Both the position numbers and the translations under genes were made by a program. A DNA stretch of 45,811 nucleotides from Mnemiopsis leidyi. Lineage: Eukaryota; Ctenophora; Tentaculata; Lobata; Bolinopsidae. A model generated the notes under the pieces. That model was not told the DNA's origin. It ran no database searches and saw only the letters and a program-made list of their open reading frames with translations. The stretch spans positions 365,311-411,121 of the forward strand of contig JH152843.1 in assembly GCA_000226015.1 (NCBI GenBank), read 5' to 3'. The first letter of the stretch is position 1; each line of letters starts with the position of its first letter. Shown here one piece after another: positions 14,062-25,535 of this stretch.

Positions 14062-14302
14062 AACTTAACATATCCAAGACTAGAACCTAGGTTATGGCTG
14101 ATAAGTTGTAAGACAAAAACAATGCAAATGTGTCCCATTACTTGTTGTATGTTGAGACCCATTTCAGCAGTGATCTTACCGAGCGCTGCATTGATCTCCC
14201 TACGGTCCCCTCTGATTGTGGATTGACCCCCAGGCCCTTATGTTGCAAAGCTACAAAGACTGAGCTGAGGCCCTATAAGATTGTTGACTTTGTCCGACCC
14301 TC

Positions 14303-14313
14303 NNNNNNNNNNN
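14303..14313. other. Assembly gap (11 Ns)
   Basis: Eleven N characters. The gap truncates the retrotransposon reading frame that follows, so the length lost is unknown. Confidence 0.99.
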
Positions 14314-14760
14314 CATGTTATTTGCTATTAATGCTGACAAATTTATGGTTGGAAGAAGGGGAAGACCTCCTTTAAACTTATTAGATATATTAAGAAACGA
14401 TTTGAGACGTAGAGATCTTGGCATACCACTTAGGAATATTACTGACTTTGAAGACCTTAGATATTTGGCCTTAGATAGGATTGAATGGAAAAAGTTAGAA
14501 GATGAATAGAAAGCGCTTTTTTATCTTTTTTCGTGTTCTGATATCTATAAAGTACCTAGGATGCTCTTGTAAAGAGATATTTCGTACTTTTAAAGATTCT
14601 TACTATACTAGTTACTACTATAGTAGTAAACAGTCCTAAGCTTGTAACTGTAAACAGTCCTACTCTTGAAGTTTTTAACAGTCACACTTTTGAAGTTTTT
14701 AACAGTCCCAGTCCCACTCTTAAAGTTTTGAACAGTCCTACAATCATGATCTAAGACCTG
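14314..14760 (+). mobile_element. Non-LTR retrotransposon, 3' end (RT C-terminus and 3' UTR repeats)
   Basis: The open frame to the stop at 14507-14509 ends with VGRRGRPPLNLLDIL...LGIPLRNITDFEDL...LALDRIEWKKLE. This is the typical last segment of LINE ORF2 proteins (GRP...D...DL...A.DR..W..L). It is followed by a 3' UTR with tandem units around AACAGTCCTACTCTTGAAG (about 14630-14745), a common LINE 3' feature. The 5' part is lost in or before the gap. The clade is not assignable from this tail. Confidence 0.78.
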
Positions 14761-14863
14761 GCAGTCATGATCTAAGAGTAAGACCTTAACTGCGCCGGGT
14801 GCGTGTTTTATTTCGAATTTTCACTTACAACTTACCGCGAAACTGAAAGCGCATGACTACTTC

Positions 14864-14940
14864 TTGACGAGATTATATCCGTCTAACGTTCTAACGAAAC
14901 GTTCAGCTTTAGCTGCGTGAGTCGGGTATCACCGCGACAA
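14864..14940. mobile_element. Tiny TIR element, copy D
   Basis: 77 bp, TTGACGAGATTATATCC to ATCACCGCGACAA. It has an extra CGTTCTAACGAAA insertion before the CGTTCAGCTTTAGC block shared with copy A. No flanking 8-bp duplication is visible (ACTACTTC against TCCGACCC). It is about 400 bp upstream of CFAP210. Confidence 0.75.
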
Positions 14941-15347
14941 TCCGACCCTATGGGATTGGGAATAAAATAACAAAAGCAAAAAGGGTGCGCGCTGCCGTAC
15001 AAAACATTTATAATATGGAATCATTTCAGCCCGTAAATCCATATGAAGCAAATAAATCCATAAATTAAAAAAGTTTGAATGTCGTAAAAATTTAAAATTT
15101 GATAGTATAATTAATCCCTATGGACTGTAGAAGCAGAAAACCACGCAGTGCTCTTGGTGGAAAGGTGAAGAAACCTCCACGCGCCGCGCACTTAGTTTTA
15201 GATTTTGTTCATCGCATTGCGCAAAATATTTATGAAGGAGCAATAGCATAGCAACCGTGCGTAATGGTCGCTGCATTGGATCCAGAATCGATTGCTGCAC
15301 TTTACACTGTAGTCAACTGTTTCCATTTGTGTGCAATAGTTTAGTAA
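14941..15347 (+). promoter_or_regulatory. CFAP210 upstream region
   Basis: Contains GGGTGCGCGCTGCCGTACAA (14988-15007), shared with the beta-tubulin upstream region, and GGTCGCTGCATTGG at 15266-15279, a GTCGCTG plus ATTGG pair that recurs elsewhere in the window. A TAGCAAC (15247-15253) resembles one RFX half-site. AGTTTAG ends 3 bases before the start codon. Promoter role is inferred from position only. Confidence 0.35.
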
Positions 15348-16967
15348 ATGGCCACCGTCCAACATGGGCGGAGAAAGGGCACGCCTAAAGCCCAGGCAAA
15401 AGCCCCCGAGTCTAAGTCTAAGGATAAGCTCCTCATACTGTCTTCGAAGGAATGGCAATCCATCCAAGATCGCAAAGACAAAGCACTTCCTGCAAATATT
15501 CAGTTGGCATTAGACATGCAAAAGGATCGTCAAGAGAAGCATCAAAAATCTGTTGAGCAAGTTAGTTCGTGGGGTAATACCATCGTTGGCAAGCGAAACA
15601 AACGCTTAAATGCAAGACGTATCCGCGAGGAAGAGGAAGAGAAGGAAAGGCAGAAACTTGACATCGAAGAAGCTGAAATAAAAGCAGCGGAGCGTCGTGC
15701 TGCTATTGAACATGCCAAGAAACTTCAATATTATCAAACAGATCGAGTTAAAGGTTTTCACGGAGCACTTTTGTTGTCTGAGGTTATCAAAGAACGTGAA
15801 GCTCAAATTGAGTTAAAAAAAGAAATAGACAAGGCCATGAAAAACGCCGATGATCATCTTCTTCAATGGGAGAAGAATCAGCTGTCAGAGGCTGCTCGAG
15901 TCGAAAAAGAAAAGGCAGAACTTCGTCAACGGGAGGCAGCTATGTTGAGAAGAACTCAGTATGAACAAGCAGAAGAGAAACGAAAGCAAGCCATCTCTGA
16001 AAAAGTCCAAGACATTGAGGAGGGCAAGGCTATCCAAAAAGATGTCGACCTGTTTCATCAAGATAATGAACGGAAAGCAAGAGAAAGAGAGCAGAAGGCT
16101 TTAATGTTAAAAGAAAATTATGATCAACATCTTGAGCTAGAAAAGAAGATTCGTGAACAGCAAAAAATTGCAGAAAAACAAAATGATCAGGAAATAAGGC
16201 TGTACGCAAATGCTAAGAGGAAAATGGCTAATCTAAGAAAGAAGCGTGAAGGAGAACTTTTCCAAGCTTTTCAGAACCATCAGCAAGCTATGGTTGACCA
16301 TCTAGCTACATTGATCAAAGAACAAGTTGACGATGAAGACAGCCGTATTGCAAAAGCCGTTGCTGAACGTGATGCTAAACGTTTGGCTGAGGAAGAGGAT
16401 GGCAAGAAAAAACGAGCGGCTATGCAGAAAGATATCCTCAAACATCGTCTGGAAACAATGTCTCTCAACAACACGAAACTCGAGGATGCAAAGAAAGACC
16501 AGCATCTCGATTTAAAGCGAAGAATAGCTGAAGATCAAACTTACTTCCAAGAACAAGAACATAAACTTGCCAGCAAGAAAGTTGAAGAAGACGAAGTTCA
16601 GAGCATACTCGTCAAACAGAGTGAGGAGAGATCCAAGAAGTTCCAAGTGGACAAGCATAACGAATTGGAAGCTGACAAGCGGTCTGCTCAGATGGTCAAG
16701 GAAGAAGAGGATGAGTTCCAAAGATATGCAGATGCTGTTATCGATCTAGCAAAGCAGCGTGGTCGGCCAGTCGGCCCACTTCTTAAAGCCAAAAATGCAG
16801 GTGCTGGAGGCGGCAGTGGACCTATATTTGAGGGAAAGAGCAATTTGCGACCCAGTTATCAGGCAAATGATGCCTACGGCAATCAGCTCCCACGGTTTGC
16901 CACCGGCACTGCTAAAAAGATAAATGAGTCCTCTGACACCAGTAAAAGATTAGGGTTCGTGTGGTAG
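15348..16967 (+). CDS. CFAP210: CFAP210 (CCDC173) ciliary microtubule inner protein
   Basis: A single-exon gene for a 539-residue, almost wholly helical, charged coiled-coil protein. The family is a microtubule inner protein that binds inside the doublet A-tubule of motile cilia and flagella. Supporting blocks: LLILSSKEWQSIQD (residues 28-41), YYQTDRVKGFHGALLLSEV (128-146) followed by KEREAQIELKK. Near the C-terminus a glycine-rich GAGGGSGPIFEG precedes RPSYQANDAYGNQLP, matching the GGGLGP.F...RPSY...G.Q.P tail of vertebrate CCDC173. Length matches the family (~550). The first ATG of the frame gives the conserved N-terminus. It is intronless, unlike SPAG6 next to it. Other long coiled-coil CFAPs (for example CFAP45) were considered and fit less well. 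Confidence 0.82.
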   Translation: MATVQHGRRKGTPKAQAKAPESKSKDKLLILSSKEWQSIQDRKDKALPANIQLALDMQKDRQEKHQKSVEQVSSWGNTIVGKRNKRLNARRIREEEEEKERQKLDIEEAEIKAAERRAAIEHAKKLQYYQTDRVKGFHGALLLSEVIKEREAQIELKKEIDKAMKNADDHLLQWEKNQLSEAARVEKEKAELRQREAAMLRRTQYEQAEEKRKQAISEKVQDIEEGKAIQKDVDLFHQDNERKAREREQKALMLKENYDQHLELEKKIREQQKIAEKQNDQEIRLYANAKRKMANLRKKREGELFQAFQNHQQAMVDHLATLIKEQVDDEDSRIAKAVAERDAKRLAEEEDGKKKRAAMQKDILKHRLETMSLNNTKLEDAKKDQHLDLKRRIAEDQTYFQEQEHKLASKKVEEDEVQSILVKQSEERSKKFQVDKHNELEADKRSAQMVKEEEDEFQRYADAVIDLAKQRGRPVGPLLKAKNAGAGGGSGPIFEGKSNLRPSYQANDAYGNQLPRFATGTAKKINESSDTSKRLGFVW

Positions 16968-17058
16968 TCAGAAAATTCTTGATAGATTGTGTTTCAACAC
17001 TAAAGATTCATGGTAGAACATTCGCCAAAAAAGACAGGCAGATTTCTTCATCGTTTTG

Positions 17059-17064
17059 AATAAA
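17059..17064 (+). terminator. Polyadenylation signal of CFAP210
   Basis: AATAAA about 90 bases after the CFAP210 stop codon. Confidence 0.7.
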
Positions 17065-17673
17065 AGTACCTTGAATGTGAAAGCTTTTGATGTAAGTAGT
17101 ATGGGTGAATGTGCTGTTTTCGTTTATGAATATTACCGTAGGGTGTATGTAAGTGTAGTTTTGTTTTTATATCTAGTTAAACTCAGAGAATTATCTCTCT
17201 CCAAAACTTTGCTTATCATATCTGCCTTGGTTTCAGCAGCCATCAGCACATTGATTTTAAATCTCGAAGATTTGATAACTGGTTTCATTAAATGTAGGCC
17301 AAGGTTGCTAACATTAGACCAAATTGTGTGAACTTATACGTATTTTAAACTGAATTGAAATTCATTTACTTTTCATTGCTTCATTATTTGCAATCATTTT
17401 TGTTTGATTGATTTAACAGTTTCTTGTATTACACTAAGATGAATGATTTTAACGTAAATTTTGCTTAATAACAAATTAAGAAAAAGGTATGTTTGGAGGA
17501 GGGTAACAAAATCCGATCACCGAGAAGCACTTTATTTCCAGCTTCGCATTGGTCAAAATTTGTGACCCCTTCCCAAATATACCTTTCTCTATTAATTTAT
17601 TTATGCCATTTATAGGTCTAACCTTTACCTGCCCTCTAACTTTTTATCTAATCGTTCTTTCATCTTTAGGGTT
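17065..17673 (+). other. CFAP210-DRC1 intergenic stretch
   Basis: AT-rich, no gene. A strong splice-acceptor look-alike, TTCTTTCATCTTTAG, ends 4 bases before the DRC1 ATG. It could be a 5' UTR intron end or a trans-splicing site. A GGTAAC half-site lies near 17504. Confidence 0.4.
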
Positions 17674-19761
17674 ATGAGTTCCCCTCCTGAAGAGAATCCA
17701 GGCCCGTCAGTTGACTCCAAAAAGAAAGATGAGCGTGTTCTAGCTCGCAGAGAACGTATCATTAAGCGAAACAAAAATGCAAAACATGAGGGTTCTTCTG
17801 TTAATCAGGTGAAAGACGAATCATGTGAAGACAAGCAAACCGCCAAGAGCAGAAAACAGATAACAGTTAGTAACCAGCGGATAGAGAAGTTAAGATACGA
17901 TGGATCAGAACTTGTCACGAATGTTGGGGTTGCCGCCATGGCACGGGAGGATGCACGAAAGGTTGAGGAAGAGAAGTCAAATAAGGAGCGACGGGAAAAG
18001 TTGGAAGCAGAAGTCAAAGCCAGCATGGAACGGTTTGAGGAAATCACCAAGCGCTGGGATAGCGCTCATGCCCTGAAAGTTCCTCAAGCGCTAGATGATA
18101 TGATGACAAATCAGCGGGAACTGATCAACAGCATGATCGCAGAAAAGGAAAAGATAATTCAAACTTTTCAATTGGAGTTGAAGGCTAAAGATGATCAGTA
18201 TGTTAAGGATCTCAAGAAGCAGGCTGAAGATATTGATCTCATCATTGAGCGCATGAATGCTCAGATCAAGAATCTTCAAAAAGCTTACCGGGAAGAACTG
18301 ACGAAGATAGATCAAGCCTTTGAAAGTGAGAGAGTTGAATTGTTAGATAAGCATCGTAACGAGTGGGAGAATCTAATGCAACAAAGATCCAACAAAGAGG
18401 TTGACTATTTGAAGGAGGCGGAGCAGCGTGTCGAAGATTTCTCCTCACAACTTCAACATCTCAGAGTTCAGGATGCCGAGGAGTACAATATGGTCAAGAT
18501 AAAGCTAGAAACTGATGTTCAAGTTTTGGAGCAACAACTGCAAGCCATGCGAGCCACCTATCAGCTAAACTCTGAAAAGTTGGACTACAATTTCCAGGTG
18601 CTCAAGAAACGTGACGACGAGAACACAATCACGAAATCACAACAGAAAAGGAAGATTACTCGCCTACAAGACACTCTGAACAATCTGAAGGGGAAGTTTG
18701 CAAAGCAAGAGTCAAGTTTTAGAGAAGAAAACCAGCAGCTAGCCGATGTGTACAAACGTATAACTGATCAGTTTAAAGAGCTCCAGAAAAAGTCAAAGCA
18801 TTTTCAGGCGACAGATACGAAAAAGTTCATCGACGTTTGGGTCATGAATGAAGAGGAAGCCGTCGATCTTGCCCGCAAAGTCCTAGATGAAGATAGGATT
18901 ATTTTCACTCAGCAGATTGGTCTGGATTGGACGGTACCAGAAACCGCTAAAGTGTTAGAAGGAGAGGGAAGACCGTTGTTGGCTGGGGAATCTGCCAAGG
19001 TGACCTCCACATCCTCACTAAAATCAGCTAAAGCGGCAGCTGACGATATTATCCGGGCTGCTTCAGAAGCTGGAAGCGGAAACCTAGATCAATCTAGATC
19101 GACGTTTGGTACTGACAAGGGACACTCATACAGCCCTGTTCTGATCAAGTCTGTTTTAGAGCTGCTCTGTGCTGAAGCAGACTTTCTTGTTGAGAAGAAA
19201 CTTGTTCATCTACTGACTCCTTTGGAGCATGACGAGCGTCTACTCATGAAATTGGATTCAATTTTTAAAGCTATTGGTGTGGAAACCGAGGAAGATATAA
19301 ACCGTTTGACTGAATATTTTATTGTCAAAGGAGACGAATCTAACGAGAGTCATACTCTTATACATCCAAACCAGGTTCTCAAAGCGATTCGACTTTTTGT
19401 CAGCGAAGGAGCTTCCCCTAATCGAGTTTTGACGCAGAAACAGGCAGTAGAATTTGACGAAACTATAGCCGAAAGAGACAGTGGCAATGATGCCAACTAC
19501 TGGCAACGCCTTGCTCAGATCCTTCCCAAAACTCACGAACGAAAATGGGATGCTCTTTTGGCGGGAATTCAAAAATATCACACCGTCCTTACCCAGCGTG
19601 CCAAACTTATCGAGGAGACAGACAAACTGCAGAATCAAAACTCAGAGTTAAGAATGTTGTTGCAGCAATACATCGGGTCTCGTGTCAATCAGGACCTTCA
19701 AATTCCTCCCACTCATACAATTCCGACTGAGATGCTCAGAGACTATGCCATTGAGTCGTAG
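17674..19761 (+). CDS. DRC1: DRC1 (CCDC164), nexin-dynein regulatory complex subunit
   Basis: A complete single-exon gene for 695 residues. DRC1 is the coiled-coil backbone of the nexin-dynein regulatory complex that links outer doublets and tunes dynein in motile cilia. The N-terminal NYD-SP28 region lies at about residues 75-200, with SELVTNVGVAAM and the near-universal KAKDDQYVKDLKKQAEDI. Then EEYNMVKIKLETDVQVLEQQ, LKKRDDENTITKSQQKRKI and VWVMNEEEAVDLARK, all close to human. The C-terminal NYD-SP28-associated region has WDALLAGIQKYHTVLTQRAK and LLQQYIGSRVNQDLQIPPT. Length is slightly shorter than human (~740), the loss being in the acidic linker around residues 430-490 and 560-580. Only an ATTAAA (19778) is seen as a possible 3' signal before SPAG6. 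Confidence 0.96.
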   Translation: MSSPPEENPGPSVDSKKKDERVLARRERIIKRNKNAKHEGSSVNQVKDESCEDKQTAKSRKQITVSNQRIEKLRYDGSELVTNVGVAAMAREDARKVEEEKSNKERREKLEAEVKASMERFEEITKRWDSAHALKVPQALDDMMTNQRELINSMIAEKEKIIQTFQLELKAKDDQYVKDLKKQAEDIDLIIERMNAQIKNLQKAYREELTKIDQAFESERVELLDKHRNEWENLMQQRSNKEVDYLKEAEQRVEDFSSQLQHLRVQDAEEYNMVKIKLETDVQVLEQQLQAMRATYQLNSEKLDYNFQVLKKRDDENTITKSQQKRKITRLQDTLNNLKGKFAKQESSFREENQQLADVYKRITDQFKELQKKSKHFQATDTKKFIDVWVMNEEEAVDLARKVLDEDRIIFTQQIGLDWTVPETAKVLEGEGRPLLAGESAKVTSTSSLKSAKAAADDIIRAASEAGSGNLDQSRSTFGTDKGHSYSPVLIKSVLELLCAEADFLVEKKLVHLLTPLEHDERLLMKLDSIFKAIGVETEEDINRLTEYFIVKGDESNESHTLIHPNQVLKAIRLFVSEGASPNRVLTQKQAVEFDETIAERDSGNDANYWQRLAQILPKTHERKWDALLAGIQKYHTVLTQRAKLIEETDKLQNQNSELRMLLQQYIGSRVNQDLQIPPTHTIPTEMLRDYAIES

Positions 19762-20291
19762 TAGCGTCTTTTACAAGATTAAATCAGAATCTTAAACCGA
19801 GTTTCGAGTTTGTGAACTAAAACCGTTTTACGATACGTAGAAGACGGCATGGTTTATCGGATGGCGTACCAGAGACCTGAGATATTGCTACGAAGATAAT
19901 TAGATCTTATACACCTTGCGTACATTTCATTTCATGAAATGAACTTTTTAGATCGTCAGCTGCCGAGTTCTGTGTGTGCAGAAATTGGATTGTGTAAACG
20001 CGCTTGTACATGTATATGTTTGATGTTTTATACGAATTCTAAAATAATTTAATTTTTATTCAATGATGAGTTATGTGTGTGATTTTAAATCTGTATATTT
20101 CTTATCTGCATTAAGTCATCCGGTACGAAGAATGTTGTCCCAGAAATTCGATTTAGATATTCTTTCTTGATGGCTCGTTAAATCGACTAACAAGTTTCAA
20201 ATATTTTGATTAGAATACATTTTTCACGATAAACATGTTTACCTCTTATATTCATAACCAACTAAGTGATGATAATTTTAGGCTAGCCAAG
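19762..20291 (+). other. DRC1-SPAG6 intergenic stretch
   Basis: 530 bp of AT-rich sequence. There is no canonical AATAAA; ATTAAA occurs 17 bases after the DRC1 stop. ATAATTTTAG ends 12 bases before the SPAG6 ATG. No other feature. Confidence 0.4.
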
Positions 20292-23200
20292 ATGACGACC
20301 AGACAGATATTGAATGGTGAGTTTGGGAACGGTCTTCATTATCTTTCTCATTACATGACACATGTGTTCATATTTGAGTCACTTTCGCCTTGTTGGATCA
20401 GCCTTGTTCTTATACCCAGTTTATTTCAGTATTCGAGCAGTATCAGAAAGCCAGGACAGCCTTCGTCCAGGCAGTGGCCGATTTGTCTACACGCCCACAG
20501 AACATCGAAACTCTTCAAAATGCAGGTCCGTAAAGATTTTACCTCATGCACAGTGCAGTATATACAATTCAAGTGGTCACAGCACAATTCCTTCATCGTA
20601 AATGTATAAGATCGCGTTTACCAGTGCTATTTTAGTACAATGGTAAGTGTACCTACCATGTATTTCGTATAGGTCGCACTCATTATACAACCTCTGTACT
20701 TAGAAAATTTTCAGTTTTCGTTAATCGTACCCTTGCTTTAAGTGTATAGTTCACTTCTGAGATGTTTTTATTCACTTTAAACCACCAAAACTGGTAGATC
20801 GTAGAATTTAGTTGACAAATTAAGTTATAATAAATGAATAGGTGCTACAAACCAGTGACGCATAAAGAGGTTCAAAATATGACACATCAATAACAAAATC
20901 TATTATCAAATAAGTAGATCTTTAGAATATACTACGTAAATACTAAACGATCATCCTTTATCTAGACATCGTGAACATCTCTTGGAAATTGAACATTCAT
21001 CAGGTTGAACGTTGGTAAATTTAGATTACTCAACCTAAAAGAACTGCCCGTATATTTGTTTTGCCCAAATTTAGCAATCTAGTTATACTCCCTAGATTTA
21101 GATAAAGAACTGTTCGGTCTGTTCCCTTGGAAAGATTGTTGTGAATATTTCAGGTGTAATGTCGTTGCTGCGTCCTCTGCTTCTTGACATAGTTCCCTCT
21201 GTCCAACAAACTGCTGCTCTTGCCCTGGGACGTCTTGCGAACTACAGCGACGACTTGGCCGAGGCGGTAGTCAAAGGAGACATCCTACCCCAGCTTGTGT
21301 ACTCGCTTGCCGAACAAAACCGATTTTATAAAAAAGCAGCCGCGTTTGTTTTACGTGCTGTCGCTAAACACTCGCCTCCTCTTGCACAGGTGAGGTTGAC
21401 CAACAATGTAACCTACTTTAGATTGTATTGTAAAACTTCGACAGAAATTGTTGCTATTGGCATTAATACTGGCGATTGTTTGCCGTGCATTCGTGCTAAT
21501 CCCGTATGAATTCGCCATTTACACTAAATTGTCATTATCAGTTGTTATGTCCTAACTTAATCATTTTCAATAACACCTCATTTTCTAGGCTGTCGTTGAC
21601 TCCGGTGCACTTGACGCCCTGGCCATCTGTTTGGAGGAGTTCGACCCTGGTGTAAAGGAGGGTGCTGCCTGGGCTCTTGGTTACATCGCCCGGCACAACG
21701 CCGAGTTAGCTCAATCTGTAGTTGACTCTGGGGCTGTCCCACTTTTGGTGCTCTGCATTCAGGAACCTGAACTGTCCCTGAAACGCATTGCTGCATCTGC
21801 TCTATCTGACATCTCCAAACATTCCCCCGGTAGATTTCTTGTTAGAAAATTAGAAAACTGTTTTTTTAAACAAATCTTAGTATGGCAAGCATGTAATGTT
21901 GCAGATTGCATGGTCAATTCGCCGTATCCATGCCACAACACATATGTGCTATGCTATGTATTGAGTATTCTGTAGCTATTGTTGTCTTGGCACATAGCAT
22001 ACATCAGCGTACTTAGAAGACTTAAGAACTCAAGACTATGCTTTGATTTAGGCTTGTAAACACACCACAACGTAAAAGCAGAATTTTAAGATCGAACCTT
22101 TTCAGAGCTAGCTCAGACTGTGGTTGATGCTGGAGCGATCGCTCATCTCGCCCAACTGACACTGAATCCTGACGCCAAACTGAAGCGCCAAGTTTTCTCG
22201 GCTCTTTCACAGATCAGCAAACACTCCGTTGAGTTGGCTGAAATGGTTGTTGAGGCTGAGATTTTCCCCAACATCCTTACTTGTCTCAAAGGTACAATTC
22301 CAAGACTTTAAACTGCCTTCAATGACCGCTTTATCTTGGGTTTTAATCTGTTTCTAGTTAATCAGTGCATCAGGCGATAATCTACTCAATTCTTCAGATT
22401 CGGACGAATATGTTAAGAAGAACTGTGCCACGCTGATCAGAGAAATTGCTAAACACACGCCGGAGGTAGGTCCTAAAATTAATCCTGTGCTCTAAAATAT
22501 GAGGAACGTTACTCTTGAGAAGGTATTGCAAATTTGTGTTGGCACGTCGATTTTAATGAATCTTATTAAGTTCTTGTTGGTCTATCGAAGTCTCATATCA
22601 AAGAAAATTTGCGATCGCTTCCTAGGAGTGACGTTTCTCATGAGCGAATCAGTTTCACACAAGTTGATAATCCGCTGTAGGGATTACCTTTTACAACTCA
22701 TTTAAGTTCGCATTTTAGATGTTCGCTTCACGTAATGGACGATATTTAGCAATTACCACATTACACACTCAAGTACTGAAGCGTACTCTAGCGTTATCAT
22801 ACACTCGGATAAATTGAGGCAAGTGCGCGGCGCAGTGTACGTAGGGTCTTCCGAAGGTTGTCAGCATTTGTAGCCTTCAGAAAATATTAAAAGCAAAACT
22901 TTTTTCGCGCGCTGATCGCAATTATTGCTGTATCCATGACAACGCTGTAAAATCAAAACAGTCTCGCCGAATGGTGGCAATACGTTACATTCATACTCAA
23001 TAACGATATGTTTTAACAAACAAACTTAAAATTTCAGCTCGCCCAGCTGATAGTTAACGCTGGAGGTGTGGCTGCAGTTATAGACTACGTTGGGGACAGT
23101 TGTGGAAACGTTCGACTTCCAGGCATCATGATGCTGGGTTATGTTGCGGCTCACTCTGAAAACTTGGCTATGGCAGTGATTGTATCGAAGGGTGTGGTTC

Positions 23201-24581
23201 AACTGGCTATCGCTCTACAAGAAGAGCAAGAGGATCACATTCAGGTTACTAAGATCTGTGTGTGAAGTTTGTTCTTAGTAGTGAATAGTTTACCAAACTG
23301 TATAATCTAGTATTCAACCATACACTACAGTTTAAAAACTTTTTAGTCCAGTAGTCTACCATACCGTTAATAGTTTACTAAATAGTATAGTTTAGTAGTC
23401 TACCATACCGTATAGTTTTACAAACTGTTAGTAGTTTACCAAACAGTCATGCACCCAATACTGTATTGTAAGGCTGTGTTAAACATCCTGGACTTCAGGC
23501 AGCTGCAGCTTGGGCTCTAGGACAAGCTGGCAGACATACTCCTGAACACGCTAAAGCGGTGGCTCAAGCAAATGTTCTGCCAACACTACTCCAATGTTAT
23601 CTGAGGGCTGGAAGTTCAGAGGATCTTCAGACTAAGGTACCTTTTTTTATACCAACCACCTTCTTTGAGTCGATGGTGTAAATTTTGATAACGCTTCAAT
23701 AAGAAGGAAAGTTCTAAAATGTAACTCAACCCAGTTGAATTTGATCTTGCAACATATATAGTTCACCTGAGTCTGTGTCAGGTTAAGTTTTCCTTCAAAT
23801 AAAACTATGTTTCAGGCAAAGAAAGCTCTGAAAAACATCCTCCAAAAGTGTGTTCATCTTCCAGCATTGGAGCCACTTCTTCATGATGCCCCACCAAACA
23901 TTCTAAAACACGTTGTCGCCCAGTTCTCAAAGGTAACTTTATATATTAGTTTTAATAAAAATTGTAGAGTGACCAGCTATTTACAGTCATATCAAGTTCA
24001 CTCGAATCGTGTTCAGATTGAGATTAATATATCAAACTTGTTTGATGTGATTTGTCCACCGTAACAGGTGCTACCTCATGATCCCAAAGCAAGGCGACTC
24101 TTTGTCACATCTGGTGGACTCAAAAAGGTGCAGGAAATCAAGGCTGAACCCGGATCAGCTCTTATGGAGTATATCAACGTTATCAACGGCTGCTATCCAG
24201 AGGAAATTGTCAGGTGGGTTTTTGTAAAACTTCATATTCTAATCAAGCTAGAAGATCGTTTGAAAGTATAACAGCGATCCTCTTGACTCTACTACATGTG
24301 GTCAAGTAATTTCATTTCTGCAAGATGGCTTGGTCTAACATATTCGTAGTCAATGATTAGACTCAGGCTATAATGAAAAGGACTCAAATATCATACAGGT
24401 TAGAGTACCTTACATGTGACCAAGTTATTTCATTTCTGCAAAATACGTAACTTTATGTCCGTTATCTGTGCTACAAAAATATGAGCTGATAAACTTTTCT
24501 CCCTACAGGTATTACTCACCGGGCTACTCCGAGAGACTGCTTGAAAGAATCGATAATCATATGCCTATCATGACGCAATAG
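20292..24581 (+). CDS. SPAG6: SPAG6 / PF16 armadillo-repeat central apparatus protein
   Basis: Complete 510-residue protein (human 509), made of tandem armadillo repeats. SPAG6/PF16 is a C1 microtubule component of the axonemal central pair and is needed for flagellar motility. Exons: 20292-20316, 20430-20525, 21154-21389, 21589-21829, 22106-22291, 22398-22465, 23038-23244, 23499-23636, 23816-23932, 24068-24213, 24509-24581; every phase agrees and the stop is TAG. Near-identical blocks include LTTAALALGRLANY-like QQTAALALGRLANYSDDLAEA, YSLAEQNRFYKKAAAFVLRA, RIAASALSDISKHSP, LPGIMMLGYVAAHSENLAMA, FVTSGGLKKVQEIKAEPGS and CYPEEIVRYYSPGYS. The tiny first exon (MTTRQILN) matches the human MSQRQVLQ start. 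AATAAA follows at 24982. Confidence 0.97.
23275..23455. repeat. Degenerate tandem repeat in SPAG6 intron 7
   Basis: Alternating words like TAGTTTACCAAAC and AGTCTACCATACCGT recur four to six times, with decay. Noncoding. Confidence 0.65.
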
Positions 24582-24981
24582 TCCCTGTTTTGGCTGGCAA
24601 CGAACAGAATTTATTTTTATTTGTAAATACGTTGAGTGAACTGTGGTGAACAACGATATGATAAGATAGGATGAAATCAGTCGGCTTACAGTCTACTTTC
24701 GAGTGCTTGTATAATTTATGTAAATGTAAATACAAGAAAGATCCTTGAGACTCGCATACTAATATCACTGTCGAATCGTGACTAGAAAATTTGCGTAAAC
24801 CTAAAAAATCTTGAGTAATTTGATGAAAAACGGGCCTGTGGACCGGGTTTTGCCTTTTTATGTATATAATTTGAGCACGTTGCACTTTAAACGCTCATGT
24901 GATGATAACTTCTTTTTCTGTTCGGTACGATGATTGGGTTTCTTATTGGAACGATTTGGATCATCATTGATATATTTTTGA

Positions 24982-24987
24982 AATAAA
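24982..24987 (+). terminator. Polyadenylation signal of SPAG6
   Basis: AATAAA 400 bases after the SPAG6 stop codon. An open frame on the other strand across this 3' UTR is not supported. Confidence 0.65.
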
Positions 24988-25535
24988 GCCCGGTTTTTGA
25001 TATTGGAGAAATTACAAAACTTTACTAGCAAAAGAATATGTTAAAAGTTTTCTATTTAAATATTCTTTTATGAATTGTGATTTTATCTAGATTTGTTGAG
25101 ACAAATATAATACAATCGTATGAATTCCAAATAATGGAAGCACATTTGAATCATTCAGAAATGAAATTAATGAAAAATTCAGTCCAGCACCAATTAAACA
25201 AGGACTATTTTCTCAGTATCACTATCATTGACATTCTTGTATCGTCGTGATGTATAAGGAAAGGCATCTCCAACATCGTTTATTGCGCATCGTTTGCATC
25301 GAGCAAAACAATTCAGAAAGCAGTATTAACTTCATGCCGTATAGTCAAAACAACCCTCTTAAAAGAACCAATTTTTTGTTCAGATAGGAGTATAATAGCA
25401 ACTAACTAGGTACTGCCTCTGTCAAGTTTCTAGTCTTTGTCAAGGAACTATACTTAACAAGCATTCCTTCACAACATTGGTCATTTAGCTGCCTTTCAAT
25501 TTGCTTTGCTTTACCATAATTTAGGTCTTACGCGC
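24988..25535. other. Intergenic, nothing recognised
   Basis: AT-rich sequence between the SPAG6 3' end and the converging minus-strand exon. No repeats or genes seen. Confidence 0.4.

Noticed and set aside
17056..17331. Plus-strand frame with hydrophobic stretches after CFAP210
   Set aside because: It overlaps the CFAP210 polyadenylation signal, starts inside the 3' UTR and has no family match or splice sites.
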